Shown: positions 35,386 to 47,255, numbered from the stretch's first letter. The stretch: 64,000 bases of DNA from Saksenaea vasiformis B4078 (GCA_000697055.1 JNDT01002355.1:248001-312000); one strand, 5' to 3'. Translations and numbers: made by a program. Notes: generated by a model not told the origin, from the sequence alone.

Positions 35386-36072
35386 ATGTATAGATTGTTA
35401 CGACCTGTAAATGGTTTACGTTATTCCATGCGACTTGGCGTCCGCCATCTGGGGAGCCTGGAGAGCATTCTGCAAACATCATTACCTGGTAGTAGTACTC
35501 GCGCAACACAGAAACAACAACAACCTACGACTGCGTCAACTACTACTTCTACTGCTAAACCGGCATCATCATCGCCCAGTGGTCGCGCGCCTCGCGATGA
35601 AGAAATCAGTTCACGTTACATTACGTACGTCGATGCCGAAGGTCAGCTCCATGGAAAATGCCGACTAGATACTGTTCTGCAACAGTTCGACAGGACAAAA
35701 TACTTTTTGATTGAAGTGGATTCTTCTTCTCGACCTCCTGTGTGCAGATTATTTGATAAGAAGGCATTGTTTGAGAAACAGAAGGCGGCGAAAAAGAAGC
35801 AGGCTGTACCTCAAAGCGTTCTAAAAGAAGTTTCGTTTGGATGGAATGTTAGCGCACACGATCTAGAACACAAGTTGGGAAGAGCGATACAGTTTCTGGA
35901 AAAGGGCAACAAAGTCAAGATTGATATTGTACACAAAAAAGGACAAAAATTCCTTGATGAGGAAACAAAGCAAAAGGTGGTCAGTGGTGTCACCGAACAA
36001 CTGGGTGGCTATAAGCTAGCAAAGAAACCAACCTTTGTTGGAAAGAATTGCATAATCCAGTTTGAAAAATAA
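35386..36072 (+). CDS. Mitochondrial translation initiation factor IF-3
   Basis: Binds the mitochondrial small ribosomal subunit, keeps subunits apart and helps select the start codon. Single exon, 228 residues from the first ATG. Residues 1-30 are Arg-rich and amphipathic (MYRLLRPVNGLRYSMRLGVRHL), a mitochondrial presequence, followed by a Ser/Thr-rich linker. The IF-3 N domain has ISSRYITYVDAEGQ, and the C domain has LKEVSFGWNVSAHDLEHKLGRAIQFL-type residues (LKEVSFGWN, HDLEHKLGRAIQFL, KGNKVKIDI). The C-terminal half is divergent, as in other fungal mtIF3 (Aim23-type) proteins. Confidence 0.88.
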   Translation: MYRLLRPVNGLRYSMRLGVRHLGSLESILQTSLPGSSTRATQKQQQPTTASTTTSTAKPASSSPSGRAPRDEEISSRYITYVDAEGQLHGKCRLDTVLQQFDRTKYFLIEVDSSSRPPVCRLFDKKALFEKQKAAKKKQAVPQSVLKEVSFGWNVSAHDLEHKLGRAIQFLEKGNKVKIDIVHKKGQKFLDEETKQKVVSGVTEQLGGYKLAKKPTFVGKNCIIQFEK

Positions 36073-36902
36073 AAAGTAAAAAAATTAAAAAACAAAATGC
36101 GACTAGACACATGTAGTGGTAAATCTACCCGTTTGGTTAAGTGTCTTTGATCATTTTGCATAAACAGCCAACTACACGTGGACTCTCCTCAAATTGCATT
36201 GTGGTGTGTAGGGCATGTGGAATGGGGAATGACGTGCCGCCTTAAACCTTGCCGCGCTCGGGCCTCTGTACGTAATAAGAGGGTCCGCGGGAAAAAGTTT
36301 AAAAACATAGCGTGGTTCGTCATGCTAAATCATTGCCTGCTTTTAGTTCTGTTTTTCGTTGTCGACGGAAATTGTCCATAAATGGTGAAGACGCGCGTCC
36401 AGCTCACCACTTCCCCCAAAAGACCAAGCATTTCTTACGAGTTGCCTGAGCTATGGGGTTAGTTGCATGACTTACACTCCCTTCTCCCCTCCCCTCCCCC
36501 ACAAAAAGAACATTGGAATGGCGTCACCAAAAAAAAAAAAAAAGTGATAAATGAAATGCATCTTCGTTAAAGTAACAATGAAACATACATAAAAAAAAAA
36601 GGAAACGATAACCAGGTTGCATGTTATCGGCTGCACCCCGATGTTTTCGATCAGAGGCTTAGCTGTCATTTGTGCAGCATCGTGGAAAGCATCTGACAAA
36701 AAGCAAGGGAGGACGATCGCATTCTAATGGCATGTGAAGATGGTAGAATCCCCAAATATGGTGCTTTGTGTAAGCCGAGACGATGAAAAGTCGTGAGCCC
36801 AAAGTCCGATGAATAGGATCGGTACGCTTATCGGCAGCCATGTGAAAACAGAAAAGCGAAAACCAAAAAAGAAAAAAAAGTGAGGTGGTTTGACCGATCT
36901 GG
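36073..36902. other. Spacer
   Basis: No coding signal. Contains A-runs near 36,530 and 36,590 and a purine/pyrimidine-rich block at 36,480. It ends at the TATA box of the next gene. Confidence 0.4.
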
Positions 36903-36910
36903 TATAAATA
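36903..36910 (+). promoter_or_regulatory. TATA box of the small secreted protein gene
   Basis: TATAAATA lies 54 bases before the ATG at 36,964, with TTCACTTTTTATCTACACACA leader-like sequence between. A strong TATA suggests high or inducible expression. Confidence 0.65.
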
Positions 36911-36963
36911 GGAAGACATGTCAAGTTTCCTGTTCACTTTTTATCTACACACATTTGTTCATC

Positions 36964-37299
36964 ATGAAAACCACTTCCATCTTCTACCTAACTATTCTCT
37001 GTGCTTCCTTGGTCTCTGGAGCTCCTGTCCAAGAGCCTGTCAACAGTACAGAACCTGATCTCGAGGTCGTCTCGCATTCCATATCAGAACTCTATCATAA
37101 TGGCGTTGATCCCAGCATGCCCAATGCTACAGCCATTGCAAGTATCCGTATCATCTTTCCAACACCAACACCAGAACCAGTACCGGAACCAAACGCTGAA
37201 GTCCATGCTGCCGAGTTTCGTTCCTCCGGCCAAAAAATAGCCCCAGGCGCAATCGGCGCACTTGCTCTCGCCTCTACTCTTTCTGTCCTTTTCTTCTAG
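36964..37299 (+). CDS. Small GPI-type cell-surface protein
   Basis: Single exon, 111 residues. The N-terminus is a signal peptide (MKTTSIFYLTILCASLVSGAP, cleavage likely after SGA). The middle has two Asn-Ser/Thr or Asn-Ala-Thr sequons (NST, NAT) and a PTPEPVPEPN proline-rich spacer. The C-terminus is a hydrophobic tail ending in LSVLFF after GALALAST, as in GPI signals. No domain is recognised. The layout (signal, short spacer, GPI tail) and a strong TATA box suggest an abundant cell-wall or plasma-membrane peptide. Function unknown. Confidence 0.75.
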   Translation: MKTTSIFYLTILCASLVSGAPVQEPVNSTEPDLEVVSHSISELYHNGVDPSMPNATAIASIRIIFPTPTPEPVPEPNAEVHAAEFRSSGQKIAPGAIGALALASTLSVLFF

Positions 37300-37690
37300 A
37301 CGTCATCCTTTATTTCCAGCTATTTCATCTAATAATCTACCATCCCCTATTAACTATTGTAAATGCTATGAATCTATAACGTAACACACACATCTTACCT
37401 ATTTGTATGTACCCTTGCCCTATAACGCTCTTTTTCTGTATCTATGATAATACAATAAATTCTACGTATCTTAGACAAAATCAATCAAAAACATCATAAT
37501 GCATGTGATGCATGTCTCACGTCAGAAGTAGCTATAATCTCATCATTCGTTCTTTTTGTTTTTTCGTTTTTTTTTCTTCTGTGTGAATGCATAGCATTCA
37601 TCAGTTGACACCAAAATCCGCCGTTTTTCATTCTTTTCGTTTGTCTTGTATGTTCTCTTCTTTCCCTCTCTTTATTTCTATTGGTAAATT
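37300..37690. other. Spacer between small surface protein and GPCR-like gene
   Basis: Holds AATAAATTC near 37,453 as a possible polyadenylation signal and T-rich promoter sequence next to 37,691. Confidence 0.4.
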
Positions 37691-40517
37691 ATGGAAGAGC
37701 CTCTTCCACATCTAGCCCTAAGCTTTTCGGCGGCGCAAATGAAAGGGCTGACTATATTAGGCACTTTTCTTGGAAGTCTCTCGCTTCTCGCATTTCTTGT
37801 TACGCTCATTGTCCATTTTTTTATCTTACATTATCGACCTTCGATGGTTAATCGTGTCTCGCTCCGTATGATTGTTCTTGCAACCGCCAGCGGCACTGTG
37901 TTTCAGGTCGCGCAACTTATCACGTACAATATTGACAGCACAGACACTGCTTGTGTTGTCATCTCATTCATCGCTGCAATCACACAGATCATGTTATGCG
38001 CAGCTCTCACTATGGTCGGTCTTAATCTGACACTCATTATTGCCTTTAAATTGGCAACGCCTGAGTCTTTGGAAAAGTACTATTTTACCACAGTTATTGT
38101 CGCCGGCCTGTTGACGGTTGTGATTCCTGTATCTGTCAATGCTGGACAAGGTGGACAAAACCAATGCTGGTAGGTATTAGGTTGGCATACCGTGAGACGG
38201 AAATTCACAGAGGGCTTTTGAACAAGGTACCAGCACTATTTCTACAGTAGTAGAACGCATGATTTTACTTGGGCAAGTGGTCACAGACAATCCTTATTGT
38301 TGTCTAAATGCAAAGACTCTATCCCAGAAAAAAGAAAAAAGAAAAAAAAGGATAACAACGTAACCCACTCTAGCCATTCACTAAGTTCGTTCGTTTTGTT
38401 TTTTTTGTTTTTTTTTCCCATTAGCCGTGGTACTATTCCTTGGTCTTGTTTTTTGCTCTTTTTGCGGTCATCTGTTCCGCCATTTCCCTTTGGAAGCTAA
38501 CCAAGGAAAAAGACAACTTTGCCGGGACATTGAATATGCGACGTTCGTCTCGTAGTACCGACAGGTTTCGACGTGGTGAAATTGATCGAAAAGAAGCCTT
38601 CAAGAAGATCGTGGCTCACTGCGCTTACTACCCTATGAGTAAAAAAACAAGAAAAAAAACCAGCATCCATTTATTTCTTTCAAACTAACAGGACCCATTT
38701 TTGTTCTAGTTCCTATTTCAACGAAGATCTGGGGTATCATCATTCAGTTTTTACATATGAAAAGGAACCATTCTTCGTATGCTCTTGTTGTTCTGGACCG
38801 TATTTTCTCTTCAATACAAGGTTTACTGGCATCCGTCATGGATCCAATGCTGACTAACCAGGAAAAGGAAACACTAGGTCTCATGATCGCTATCGTCTAC
38901 TTTACCGATCCGGCGGTCCTCAGCGTTAGTCATGAGTTTATGCTCTATATACGGTCATGTTACGTGGACAACTATTACATCATCGTGGCTGAACCCGACG
39001 AAAAGCAACGAGAAACCAATGTGGGTGAGTACATGTTATGCGCTGTCTTCCGCTAAACGTTCGAAAAAGAACGAACGGTTAGACCAAGTCTACCAAATGT
39101 TGCTGGTCCTTCCGAAGAGACTGTTGAGCATCAATTGCTGATGGCATCAAGACCAGCAAAACCTGCAGTATACAAAATTGACATGGAAGACAAGCGCCTT
39201 TGCATTCGTGACATGCAGCTCTCTGGTGATAAATATGTTATTGAACTACGTGAAGTACAGCGCCATCCCAATTCCGAGTGTGCCTTTGTCGCTTTGACGG
39301 AATGGTACCCATTAACGAATTTGTGTTACAAACGAAGGCACACGCCGCAACGAGAAGCGCCAATGTACCTAGTCGATCACAACAGTATCGAGACATTTGA
39401 TTGGGATAGCGAAGGGTCAACGAGTTCTATGAAAGGGATGGTGACAACGGCAATAGGTCGTCCTATTACAAGCGATACGTTTGAACCATACATCTGCCCC
39501 TTGTTTGCTACGGCCTTTCGTTGGTTCCTCATACACGTATGTCATCTTTCGCGTCGTCAAAACTATGATGTTTTTGAAGAAAGAAGAGAGCCCTTTGTCC
39601 CACCACACGCAGAAAAACGTGTGTCGCAAGAACCTAGAGAAGAACCAGAGGTACCGTTGCAGACTTTACGCAGAGCGACGTTCAATGCTCAGTTACCAGC
39701 AGAAGGTGTACCCACCGCTTCAACACCTGACCTTCCAGAAACAGCACCACCCTCCCCTGTGGGCCGTCCATCCATCACAATCACTGGTCCGCAACAAGAA
39801 GAGATAGAAAAGAAGGGAAGACTAGTACCATTCTTATTAACACAAGGAGCGCATTCGGCACCTACGTTAAGACGTCCTTCTGCTTTCAGAAAAATGACAG
39901 GTCTAGGGTCTCTTTCGCCTTGGCGATTTGAGCGAGGCCCTAAGGAAGAAGGAGGAGAAGGAGAAGAACAAGAACAAGAAGAGAAAAGTGACGAAGAAGA
40001 AGAGGAAGAAGTTTCGGAAAAAGCGAAACAGGGTGAAGCCTATCAGCAACGTATGATCCCTCGACATCAAATGATTCCCCCACGTTTCCCTCTTTCACCA
40101 CCACCGTCACAACGTCGCGCCAAAGAACCTACTGATCTAGGTCGGTCTGCCTCATCGATTCAGATGTCCCGACCACCCACATTTGTTGAAACCGATGTGG
40201 GCGGGCTGCCTACGTTACAACTTGTACCACCACCACTGCCTCTTCCTTCTACACTGCCACCGCCACCGCCACCTTATATACCGGGTGTGAGGGAAAAAGG
40301 CAAGGTGCCGTTACATTATCAGCATTCTGCGCCACACCGGCTGTCAGGTGGCAAAGGCAAGGAGAAAGCCACAACATCATCTCGCTGGCCATCGCAACGT
40401 ATCCATCGAAGTGCAGCCACACCCCCTCCTGTGCTAGATCCTCGACAAGGTGCAAGGCGTTGGAGAGCAAAAAGTCCATCCAAGGAAGAAGAAGAAGACG
40501 GTGAAGAAGAACGATAA
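37691..40517 (+). CDS. Seven-transmembrane receptor-like protein with long cytoplasmic tail
   Basis: Likely a G-protein-coupled receptor of the fungal cAMP-receptor/Git3-like type; ligand unknown. Exon 1 (37,691-38,169) encodes four hydrophobic helices (TILGTFLGSLSLLAFLVTLIV; LRMIVLATASGTVFQVAQL; FIAAITQIMLCAALTMVGL; VIVAGLLTVVIPVSV) and an extracellular QNQCW Cys. Exon 38,425-38,638 gives helix five (YYSLVLFFALFAVICSAISLW) and a basic loop. Exons 38,710-39,028 and 39,083-40,517 give the last helices, then a tail of roughly 500 residues, rich in Pro, Arg and acidic runs. Exon 2 (about 38,227-38,359) is uncertain: the only phase-compatible donor leaves a Lys-rich loop. Other phases close. The tail has no recognised domain. 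Confidence 0.72.
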
Positions 40518-40751
40518 AATTTACTTCTAGGAAATTTCGCTGTACATGACATTTATTCGTATTAAGGGAAAAAAAAAGGCAAAAATATAGAGCAAGTGTA
40601 AAATTAGGATAAGGATACATCGCTTGGATGCATGTGTTGTCTCAAAAAGTTCCGTCCAGTGTTTCCTTCGAATGTCTGCAATGAAATTTTTTTTTTTTTT
40701 GCTAGCCGTTATTATCGTAGAAGCGTCTTTCTTTTTCTTTTTTCTTTTCTA

Positions 40752-41931
40752 CTACGCTGCCGTAAGCGAATTCAGGATATCAGTCAGTGGGAATTGGGGT
40801 CCTGGAGGCGCAGGAGCGGTTACGGTCGTTGTTGTTGTTGTTGTTGTCGTTGTCGTTGTGGGTGTGGTTACAGTCACTGTGCAGAAGGAAGTAACGATGG
40901 AGGTTGTTGTGCAAGTAGAGGTGGAAGTCAGTGTTGTTGAGGATGTGATTGTTGTTGGTATTTTGATTTTCTTTTTTTTGATGGAGATGGATGTCTGAAT
41001 AGAAATACTTGTCAATGTCGTTGTCGAAGTAAGCGTAGTCGTTTTTTTCTTGACTTTTCTCCGAGTCACAAGACTTACGGTGGTAATGGTTGTCGGAAAA
41101 GGAGACATGATAATTTCTTTGATAGTGACTGTAGAAGTCGGAGGCGGCGATGGAGGAGGAGGAGGAGGAGCAGCAGCAGGAGGAGCGATAGGAGGAGGGG
41201 TTTGCACGACTTGTTGCAGAAAAGCTTCGGGAATAATGAATCTGTCCTCGGGAATAAGGAACTTTTCCTTGCGCCAGTGCCAACCTCCTCCTCCTCTTCC
41301 TCCTCCGCCGCCGCCGCCGTCATGGCGTTTTTTACGATGACGGCCGTTCCGGCTTCGTTTCTTTCCCCTGCCTTCTTCGTAATCATACATGTCTCCGTCC
41401 CCCTCATCCTCCTCCTCCTCGTCCTCCTCTTCCTCCTCATCATACCCATGACCATAGTGATGATATCTGCCTTCGTCGTCTTCATACTCGTCGTCCTCGT
41501 CGTCTTCGTCGTCATGGTACCATCTGCGTTGCCAATGATGTTGTTGTTGTTCTTCTTCGCATAAGTTGTTGCGTCGCCAAAGATGGTGGGGATTGACATC
41601 TAGACGCGACTAGCTCAATCTTTTACTCGCGTTCGATCTGCATTTCTTATGCCCTGACTTTTACCTGGGAGCATGCCAGTTTTGGCGCGAGCATTCAATG
41701 TAAAGTGTGTGGGCCCCCCGTTGCTGCTGCCTCCTAGAAAGCAAAAAACGTAAAGATACCAATTTAACCTGTTCCGAATGACAGGATTGTCCTGATATAT
41801 ATATAGCAGAACTTACTGTTCCTTGTTAAGGCATTTATCGATAATTTAGTCGGAAGCGATGTTTTCACTGACGGCTCGACTGTTGATCGATGTGTTGCAA
41901 AGAAAACAACCAAGAAAAGCAGAAACTGCAT
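40752..41931 (-). CDS. Secreted low-complexity, mucin-like protein
   Basis: Exons 41,817-41,931, 41,665-41,733 and 40,752-41,599 close in phase and give 343 residues. It starts with a signal peptide (MQFLLFLVVFFATHRS). Then come, in order, a short ordinary segment, an acidic Asp/Glu/Tyr/His-rich block, a basic block with Gly runs, a segment with FLIPEDRFIIPEAFLQQVV, a poly-Pro block (PPPPPPSPPPTSTVT), and a Thr/Ser/Val/Lys-rich block with a run of Thr. The model relies on two introns and on one frame surviving 848 bases of repetitive DNA; composition shifts sharply between blocks. It could be a cell-wall or extracellular-matrix protein. No homologue family is recognised. Confidence 0.55.
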
Positions 41932-42310
41932 TTGAAAGGATAAGAACGCGAAAAAAAGGAGCTGTCATTTGAAAACGATCACCGCGAGTTGAATTTATCA
42001 GACATTCCCGAGAATAAGATTTTAGTGCGAATGTAAATAAAGCTAGCTTCGCGAAAAAGATATATAGTAAAATAACAAATATAAGTTTTTGTATTTGGCA
42101 CAAGAAAAAATCATATACAAATATATGGTAAACGGGTCAAAGATGAAAAGGAAGAAAAAAAAGAAGCGAGCAAAAAGGATAAAAAAAAAAAGGAAGGGAA
42201 TAATAATAAATGGAACAATAAAATGGGTGTGGAATAATATACTACAACAAGGAATCTTACACAACAAAACCACCCTTTTTTCTTTTTTAGATTTTTTTTT
42301 CTGTTCTTTT

Positions 42311-43674
42311 TCACCTTAGTTCGACTTCTTCGTATTTGATGTGATCTCGCATTTTTTTCCGACGAAAACAGGTCCGAAGACGCCATCGTTGTAGTTTGTA
42401 TGCTAATTTGCTGTTCATGATGCGTTGAATGATATTCTGGTTTTCTACAATTTTATCGCTGCGTAACGTTTCGCGGCTGTCGATAAGTACCACAAGACAC
42501 GCCTATCGTATGACATGAGTCCATAATGCGTCACTTTCCAAAGTGAACCGAAAAAAAAAAGAAAAAGAAAAAAGTAGAAAACCTTACCACTACAACCATG
42601 ACGACACCAAGTGCACTACTGGAAGCGACCATGAACATGATACATTCTTGATAGATCACTGCATCCATCATTGGGGTCCCTGCCATGATTTGACCTGTCA
42701 TCATACCCGGGATATTGATCATTCCCATGACACTGAGTTGTGTAATAATCGGTAAAAGGGCGATCCGGATAGCATCGATAGCCAGAGGTAATCCTGCCTC
42801 ATACCTCGTAGCACCGAAAGCCAGGCGCGTTTCCAGAAGAGGGGCATGAACACTGAAAAAAAGAAAATAGTTTAAGACATGCTTCAACAAAAAAGTCATA
42901 CATTTTGATTTACCTGAATTGGTCCAAGCACCTTTCGGTTGCCATTGCTACGCTACCCATGGAGTTGCCCAACAGCATGCCGATGATGGGGATAAATTTA
43001 GTCGGAGACCAGAAAGGCTGTTCTTGAAGTACAAAGGCTGCACCGATTAACCCGACCACAAAGTTGCTGATAAACAAAATGACAAACATGAGAATAAACT
43101 AAGACAACAATAAGTAACAAAAACATGAGTGGTGGTTGCTGTTCGTTATTATTATTTACCAGGCCTTCAAATGTTTTTTTTGATCGATTAAATACAGTCT
43201 CGTAAGCACCCAGGAGGACAAGGACCACTAAATTGCGAGTTGAGTCTTTTTTTTTTTTGGTTCAAGCATAAATGCACATGCTTACGCGACAGTAGCATTA
43301 CAATGCCAGCATTATTTGCCTGAAATACATCATCTAATACATAGCCCTATAAACAGTATTATTGGTTTTTAGTTGGATTGAAAGGAAAAAAAATTTTTTT
43401 TGGTAGAACGGCATTTCTCTTTTTTTTTCTCTCTCTTTTACCATCATCGTAAGTTGTACTACACATCGTATACCCGAGATGATAAGTGATACTTCGAGTT
43501 TCATGCCAAGCGCCAGGCTAACAGCAGCTAATGATTTATAAAAGTGTCAGTTTCTATTATTATTTTCCTGCTTTCTTATTTCAACGAGTTACCTGCTATA
43601 AACATAAATGATGATGCTTCCAAGACATTCCACCAGTCTAATGAGGGCTGTGTGGCTGGTACGTCCGCGTCCAT
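42311..43674 (-). CDS. FetB/UPF0014-family membrane permease
   Basis: Related to the permease half of the bacterial FetAB iron/metal exporter and plant ALS3/STAR2 proteins. Seven exons (43,593-43,674, 43,442-43,527, 43,286-43,346, 43,160-43,227, 42,914-43,098, 42,588-42,852 and 42,311-42,502) close in phase and give 312 residues. Family motifs: GMLLGNSMGSVAMATER, LETRLAFGATRYEA, AIRIALLPIITQLSVMGMINIPGMMTGQI and AVIYQ. About seven hydrophobic helices are seen. The C-terminal 60 residues are basic and cytoplasmic (RRKKMRDHIKYEE). Members normally pair with a separate ATPase; none is adjacent here. The transported ion is unknown. Confidence 0.85.
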
Positions 43675-46313
43675 TTCCTAGGTTTCGCGGAGAAAGAAGA
43701 AAAGGAGGGAAAAAAAGAAGAAAAGGCAGAAAAAAAGAAAAAGAAAAAAAAAAAAGGCACCGTTATTTTTTTTTGGAGTCAGGTTGTATCAGATTGGGTT
43801 ATAAGATTCGCGTCGTCATATCACGTGTAGGACTTGCAACGTTCTTTTTTTTTTTTTAACTTCTCCTCTTTCTTTTCCGGCCATTACACAACACGAAGAG
43901 GAGAGAAAAGCACGAACACTATCACATCTGCGAAAAAGAAATTCCGACGGACAAGCCAGATCTGATAATTTTTTTGTTTTAAGACAGTCACCGTCACTCC
44001 AAGTTGTTTCTCACTTTTATTTTTTTCACCCTTCATTCCTTTTATTATTTGAATATCTATCTTTTTCTCCTCTGTTTTCTAATTTCTTTAATAAAAAGAC
44101 ATTTCTTACTTTATTCTTCTTTTTTTTTTTTGGTTGTTGTTATCAGGGATAACATGATCGATGAACTGAGAAAAAACTTAGACCCGTGCAAATCTCCGCT
44201 GTTGGACAACTAAACCACATTTGGGTTTGTCTTATTTAATACATCGGACGCCCCGGTTTGTTGTGCCTATCACAAAGATCGACCTCCTCGATGGAACTAG
44301 TAATACAATCAGATGATCCTGTACAAACATCAGAAAAGATGGTCCCTTATTTGTTCCCGGTAATCCACTTGTACCATCGTCGTACGAATTCATCTGTCTC
44401 TTTGTAATCCATTTGTTTATATGATGACGCTGATGTATTTATTTATTTGTTGTTATCCTGCGTATGCAACGATCTTCATCTTTGTTTAGAAAGAAAAGAA
44501 AAAAAAACCAGTAAATGTTTCAGGTACGAATGTCATCAGTCCCTCTTCTTTTTTTGTCAAAGCAACAATAATGCAAATCCATCCAACATCCACTTAGTAA
44601 CAACACAAACTGGTTGCTGTTGCAACAATAGTTTGTGGAAACCAGTTACTTAGCAACAAAGCGTTATAAAGATCGGATCTTTTATTGTTTATAGCAGCTC
44701 AGAATTTAATTTGATCTGCAAAACCTGCTTGTTGGTTTCCACTATATTCTCATCTCCATGTGACACATCACCTGGCACTTGTCCATTGTCCGCCGGTACT
44801 TAAAAAAAAGGGATCTTTCGCTTCCATTGCATTTACAGTCTGCATTGCATTTTCGATCGGTGTTTTCTTTTTTTTCTTTTGCTGCCGCCCGTGCTCCGAT
44901 TTTCGTTCGAACTTTTTATTTTAACGACTATTCCCGGATAGACGGTACATTCGTTTGTTTTAGTCTTTTTTTTTAAGTGTAACCGTTCCGTATCTTTGTG
45001 ATCTATGCCTCAGCTCGCTAAAAACAGGAACTTGTTTGCAGTAACCGTCTTAAGCATTTTTTATCGGCAAAGATATAAAAACCAAGTCTTTCTGTGTGCA
45101 ACCTTCACATTACCAATGGAGAAATAGTTTAGACGCGTGTCGTCAGTGCAGGCCCACATCATCATCATCATTTTTTTTAACTTGCATGACAATAACAAGG
45201 GTTAACCTGAAACGAGAAGCTTAGTTGCACATATTTTTTCTTTTCTTCCAAGGAGAAGGATAAAATCAAAAGACGGCACGATCTTCTCTTACGTTGTACA
45301 GCTATAAAGGACGGCCCATTCCCTTTCAGGCGTGGTTATCAGCTACGTAATGCATCTTCCAAAAAGACATACAACTTATTCTACTTCGCATTCGTGTTTG
45401 CAGCATGTTTGAATATCCTTCAGCTCCTTTTCGGTGTGGCAAATGACTACAGGTTCTACATGTTCAGGGAAGTTGCCACAATCTTCCCACGATACTCAAC
45501 ATGCTCTCGGTCTATGACTCAGATTTTACAAATCACTGCATTGAGGTGATGAAACGTATGTATCCATGCATTCGTCCGTGGGCAGTTGCTATTGTCTTGA
45601 ACAATAGAAATCATGGCAGGTCTTACCACCATACAGCTAAGGGGTGGTGGTTGATGTTGATCGTTGGATGTCGAACATACAATGAATTGTTTCTAGTAAG
45701 ATGAATGTGAAAATAGCGTGATTCTATGAGTGAAACAAGGGTTGGAAAAGATGCTGGATGGATTATATCTTGCGCTGGATGTAGATCCATCTTGTATTTT
45801 GACCGAATGGCGGTGTTTTATGTTTCCAACGCTCTCCTTCTTTGCCCCTCTACATCTTAACCTCCTCCCCCTGGATGTACTATAAGATTGTATGTACCAT
45901 CCGCATAAGACAACCTTAATACCAGAAAACCTGTGATGACGAAGCAAACAAACAGTGGGCATTTATAAGCCAAAAAAGAAAAACGCCTAACTCATTGGTA
46001 GCTGCAGAACCTTCTTTTTTTTTGGCACCATTCGCTTGGTACATATATGAATGGGGGCTTCCCGGACAGTGCATCGCGTAGTGCATAGAATAAAATAGAC
46101 AGTTCTTTTTTTTTCTCCGTACTGGTGATGAATAGACTAAGGGAAAAAAAAATCCTTTTTTTGTCAATGATATTTCCCGTTCGGAACTGCGGTGGTCCAC
46201 GCTGAAAGAGCTCGTGTAGGTTGATCAAGTATTATTATTGTCATTATTATTATTAGAAAAATAAGGAAAAAAAAAAAGAGGAACGTGGATTACAAAGAAG
46301 AAGGAACGCAAAG
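43675..46313. other. Gene-poor spacer
   Basis: T-rich, about 2.6 kb. It contains a possible promoter TATA (GATATAAAAACC, near 45,071) and an 8-base inverted repeat (AACTGGTT/AACCAGTT, near 44,608-44,647). One open frame without a start codon at 45,253-45,549 looks like an orphan exon (see findings). No complete gene could be assembled. Confidence 0.4.
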
Positions 46314-47255
46314 CTATTCGAAGTTGGATGCTTCAGCAGTATAAGCTCGGATCCGTGCTACGAGACCGCTGACTTCGCCGCGGCATTTTGTTACTGCGCT
46401 GTGGAAATCATCTGTACGGTTGGCTGTTCTGTACACATCGTTCATCAATGTTTGAAGTTCTGAGCGTACTTGATCCACAAAACGCTGTGTGTTGGCCTCC
46501 ATTTGGGCCCTTACAGCATTTAGTTGACACATCAGTTGCCGCCTATCCATTGTTCTTTGCTTGATTTTTGTTTCTACTCCATTTGCCAGGATCAGGCTTC
46601 GCTCGGCCATTACCCGGATCTGACCTTGGACGGTCTCTAGGTCCTGCCTCAGTCCGACCACTTCACTCTCGAACCGCATTCCCAGCTGTCGTACGGATTC
46701 TTTGAGAACAATATGCTGTCGTTCGATCTGTGCTTTTTCTGTCACTGCCATATCCCGATCGCGTTCAAGCACCCGTTCTTTACGCCGAAGATCTTCAAGT
46801 TGCTTTCTGGATGCCAATGCTTCGTCTTTTAATTTTTTAACTTGTGTTTCGAGATGGACAGATGACCGTTTTGTTGAATCGAGTGATTTTTGCTTGGATT
46901 CCAATGTTTGTATCAATTCTTGGATGGTGACTCGGTACTGGACGTTTGCCTCGGTATAGGATTTGGATTCATCTTCGCTTTGTTTTTTGATTTGACGAGC
47001 AGATTCTAACTGGATAACAACAACAAACGGGTAAGTTCCTTCTGCTGTTATGGTTACTGTTTTTATTTTAGGATATACCTGTTTTCGTGTGGATTGAACT
47101 TCTTTCTGGATACTTTCTAATTTGTCTTGCAATTGTTCGATCACCCGAGTGGATCTCGAACTAGATACGCTTGGTTGAGGATGGATTGGTTGTGATTGTA
47201 GAATAGATGAGAGTAGTAGGTTATTGTGCGATAATGACTCTTGAATGTGAAGCAT
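46314..47255 (-). CDS. Coiled-coil protein of unknown function
   Basis: ATG at 47,253-47,255. The frame is open throughout, but 47,010-47,078 has GTATAT and ATCCAG ends and reads as a hydrophobic insert (VVVIQ) unlike its flanks, so it is probably a 69-base intron; splicing gives 290 residues. The rest is almost entirely predicted coiled coil (EQLQDKLESIQKEVQ, LRRKERVLERDRDMAV, LRQDLETVQGQIRV). No transmembrane helix or signal is seen. The sequence is not specific enough to name a family; cytoskeletal, spindle or trafficking scaffolds are possible. Confidence 0.75.
   Translation of the reverse strand: MLHIQESLSHNNLLLSSILQSQPIHPQPSVSSSRSTRVIEQLQDKLESIQKEVQSTRKQVYPKIKTVTITAEGTYPFVVVIQLESARQIKKQSEDESKSYTEANVQYRVTIQELIQTLESKQKSLDSTKRSSVHLETQVKKLKDEALASRKQLEDLRRKERVLERDRDMAVTEKAQIERQHIVLKESVRQLGMRFESEVVGLRQDLETVQGQIRVMAERSLILANGVETKIKQRTMDRRQLMCQLNAVRAQMEANTQRFVDQVRSELQTLMNDVYRTANRTDDFHSAVTKCRGEVSGLVARIRAYTAEASNFE

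Noticed and set aside
41050..41564. Plus-strand Ser/Val/Leu-rich open frames opposite the low-complexity protein
   Set aside because: Trinucleotide-like DNA is open in several frames; only the minus strand has a signal peptide and joining splice sites.
42089..42319. Plus-strand Lys-rich open frame behind the permease gene
   Set aside because: Consists of A-rich DNA (KKKKKKR type) in the 3' flank of the FetB-like gene and has no protein-like pattern.
44608..44647. Possible hairpin AACTGGTT/AACCAGTT
   Set aside because: An 8-base stem with a long loop occurs by chance in A/T-rich spacers; no terminator or RNA gene context.
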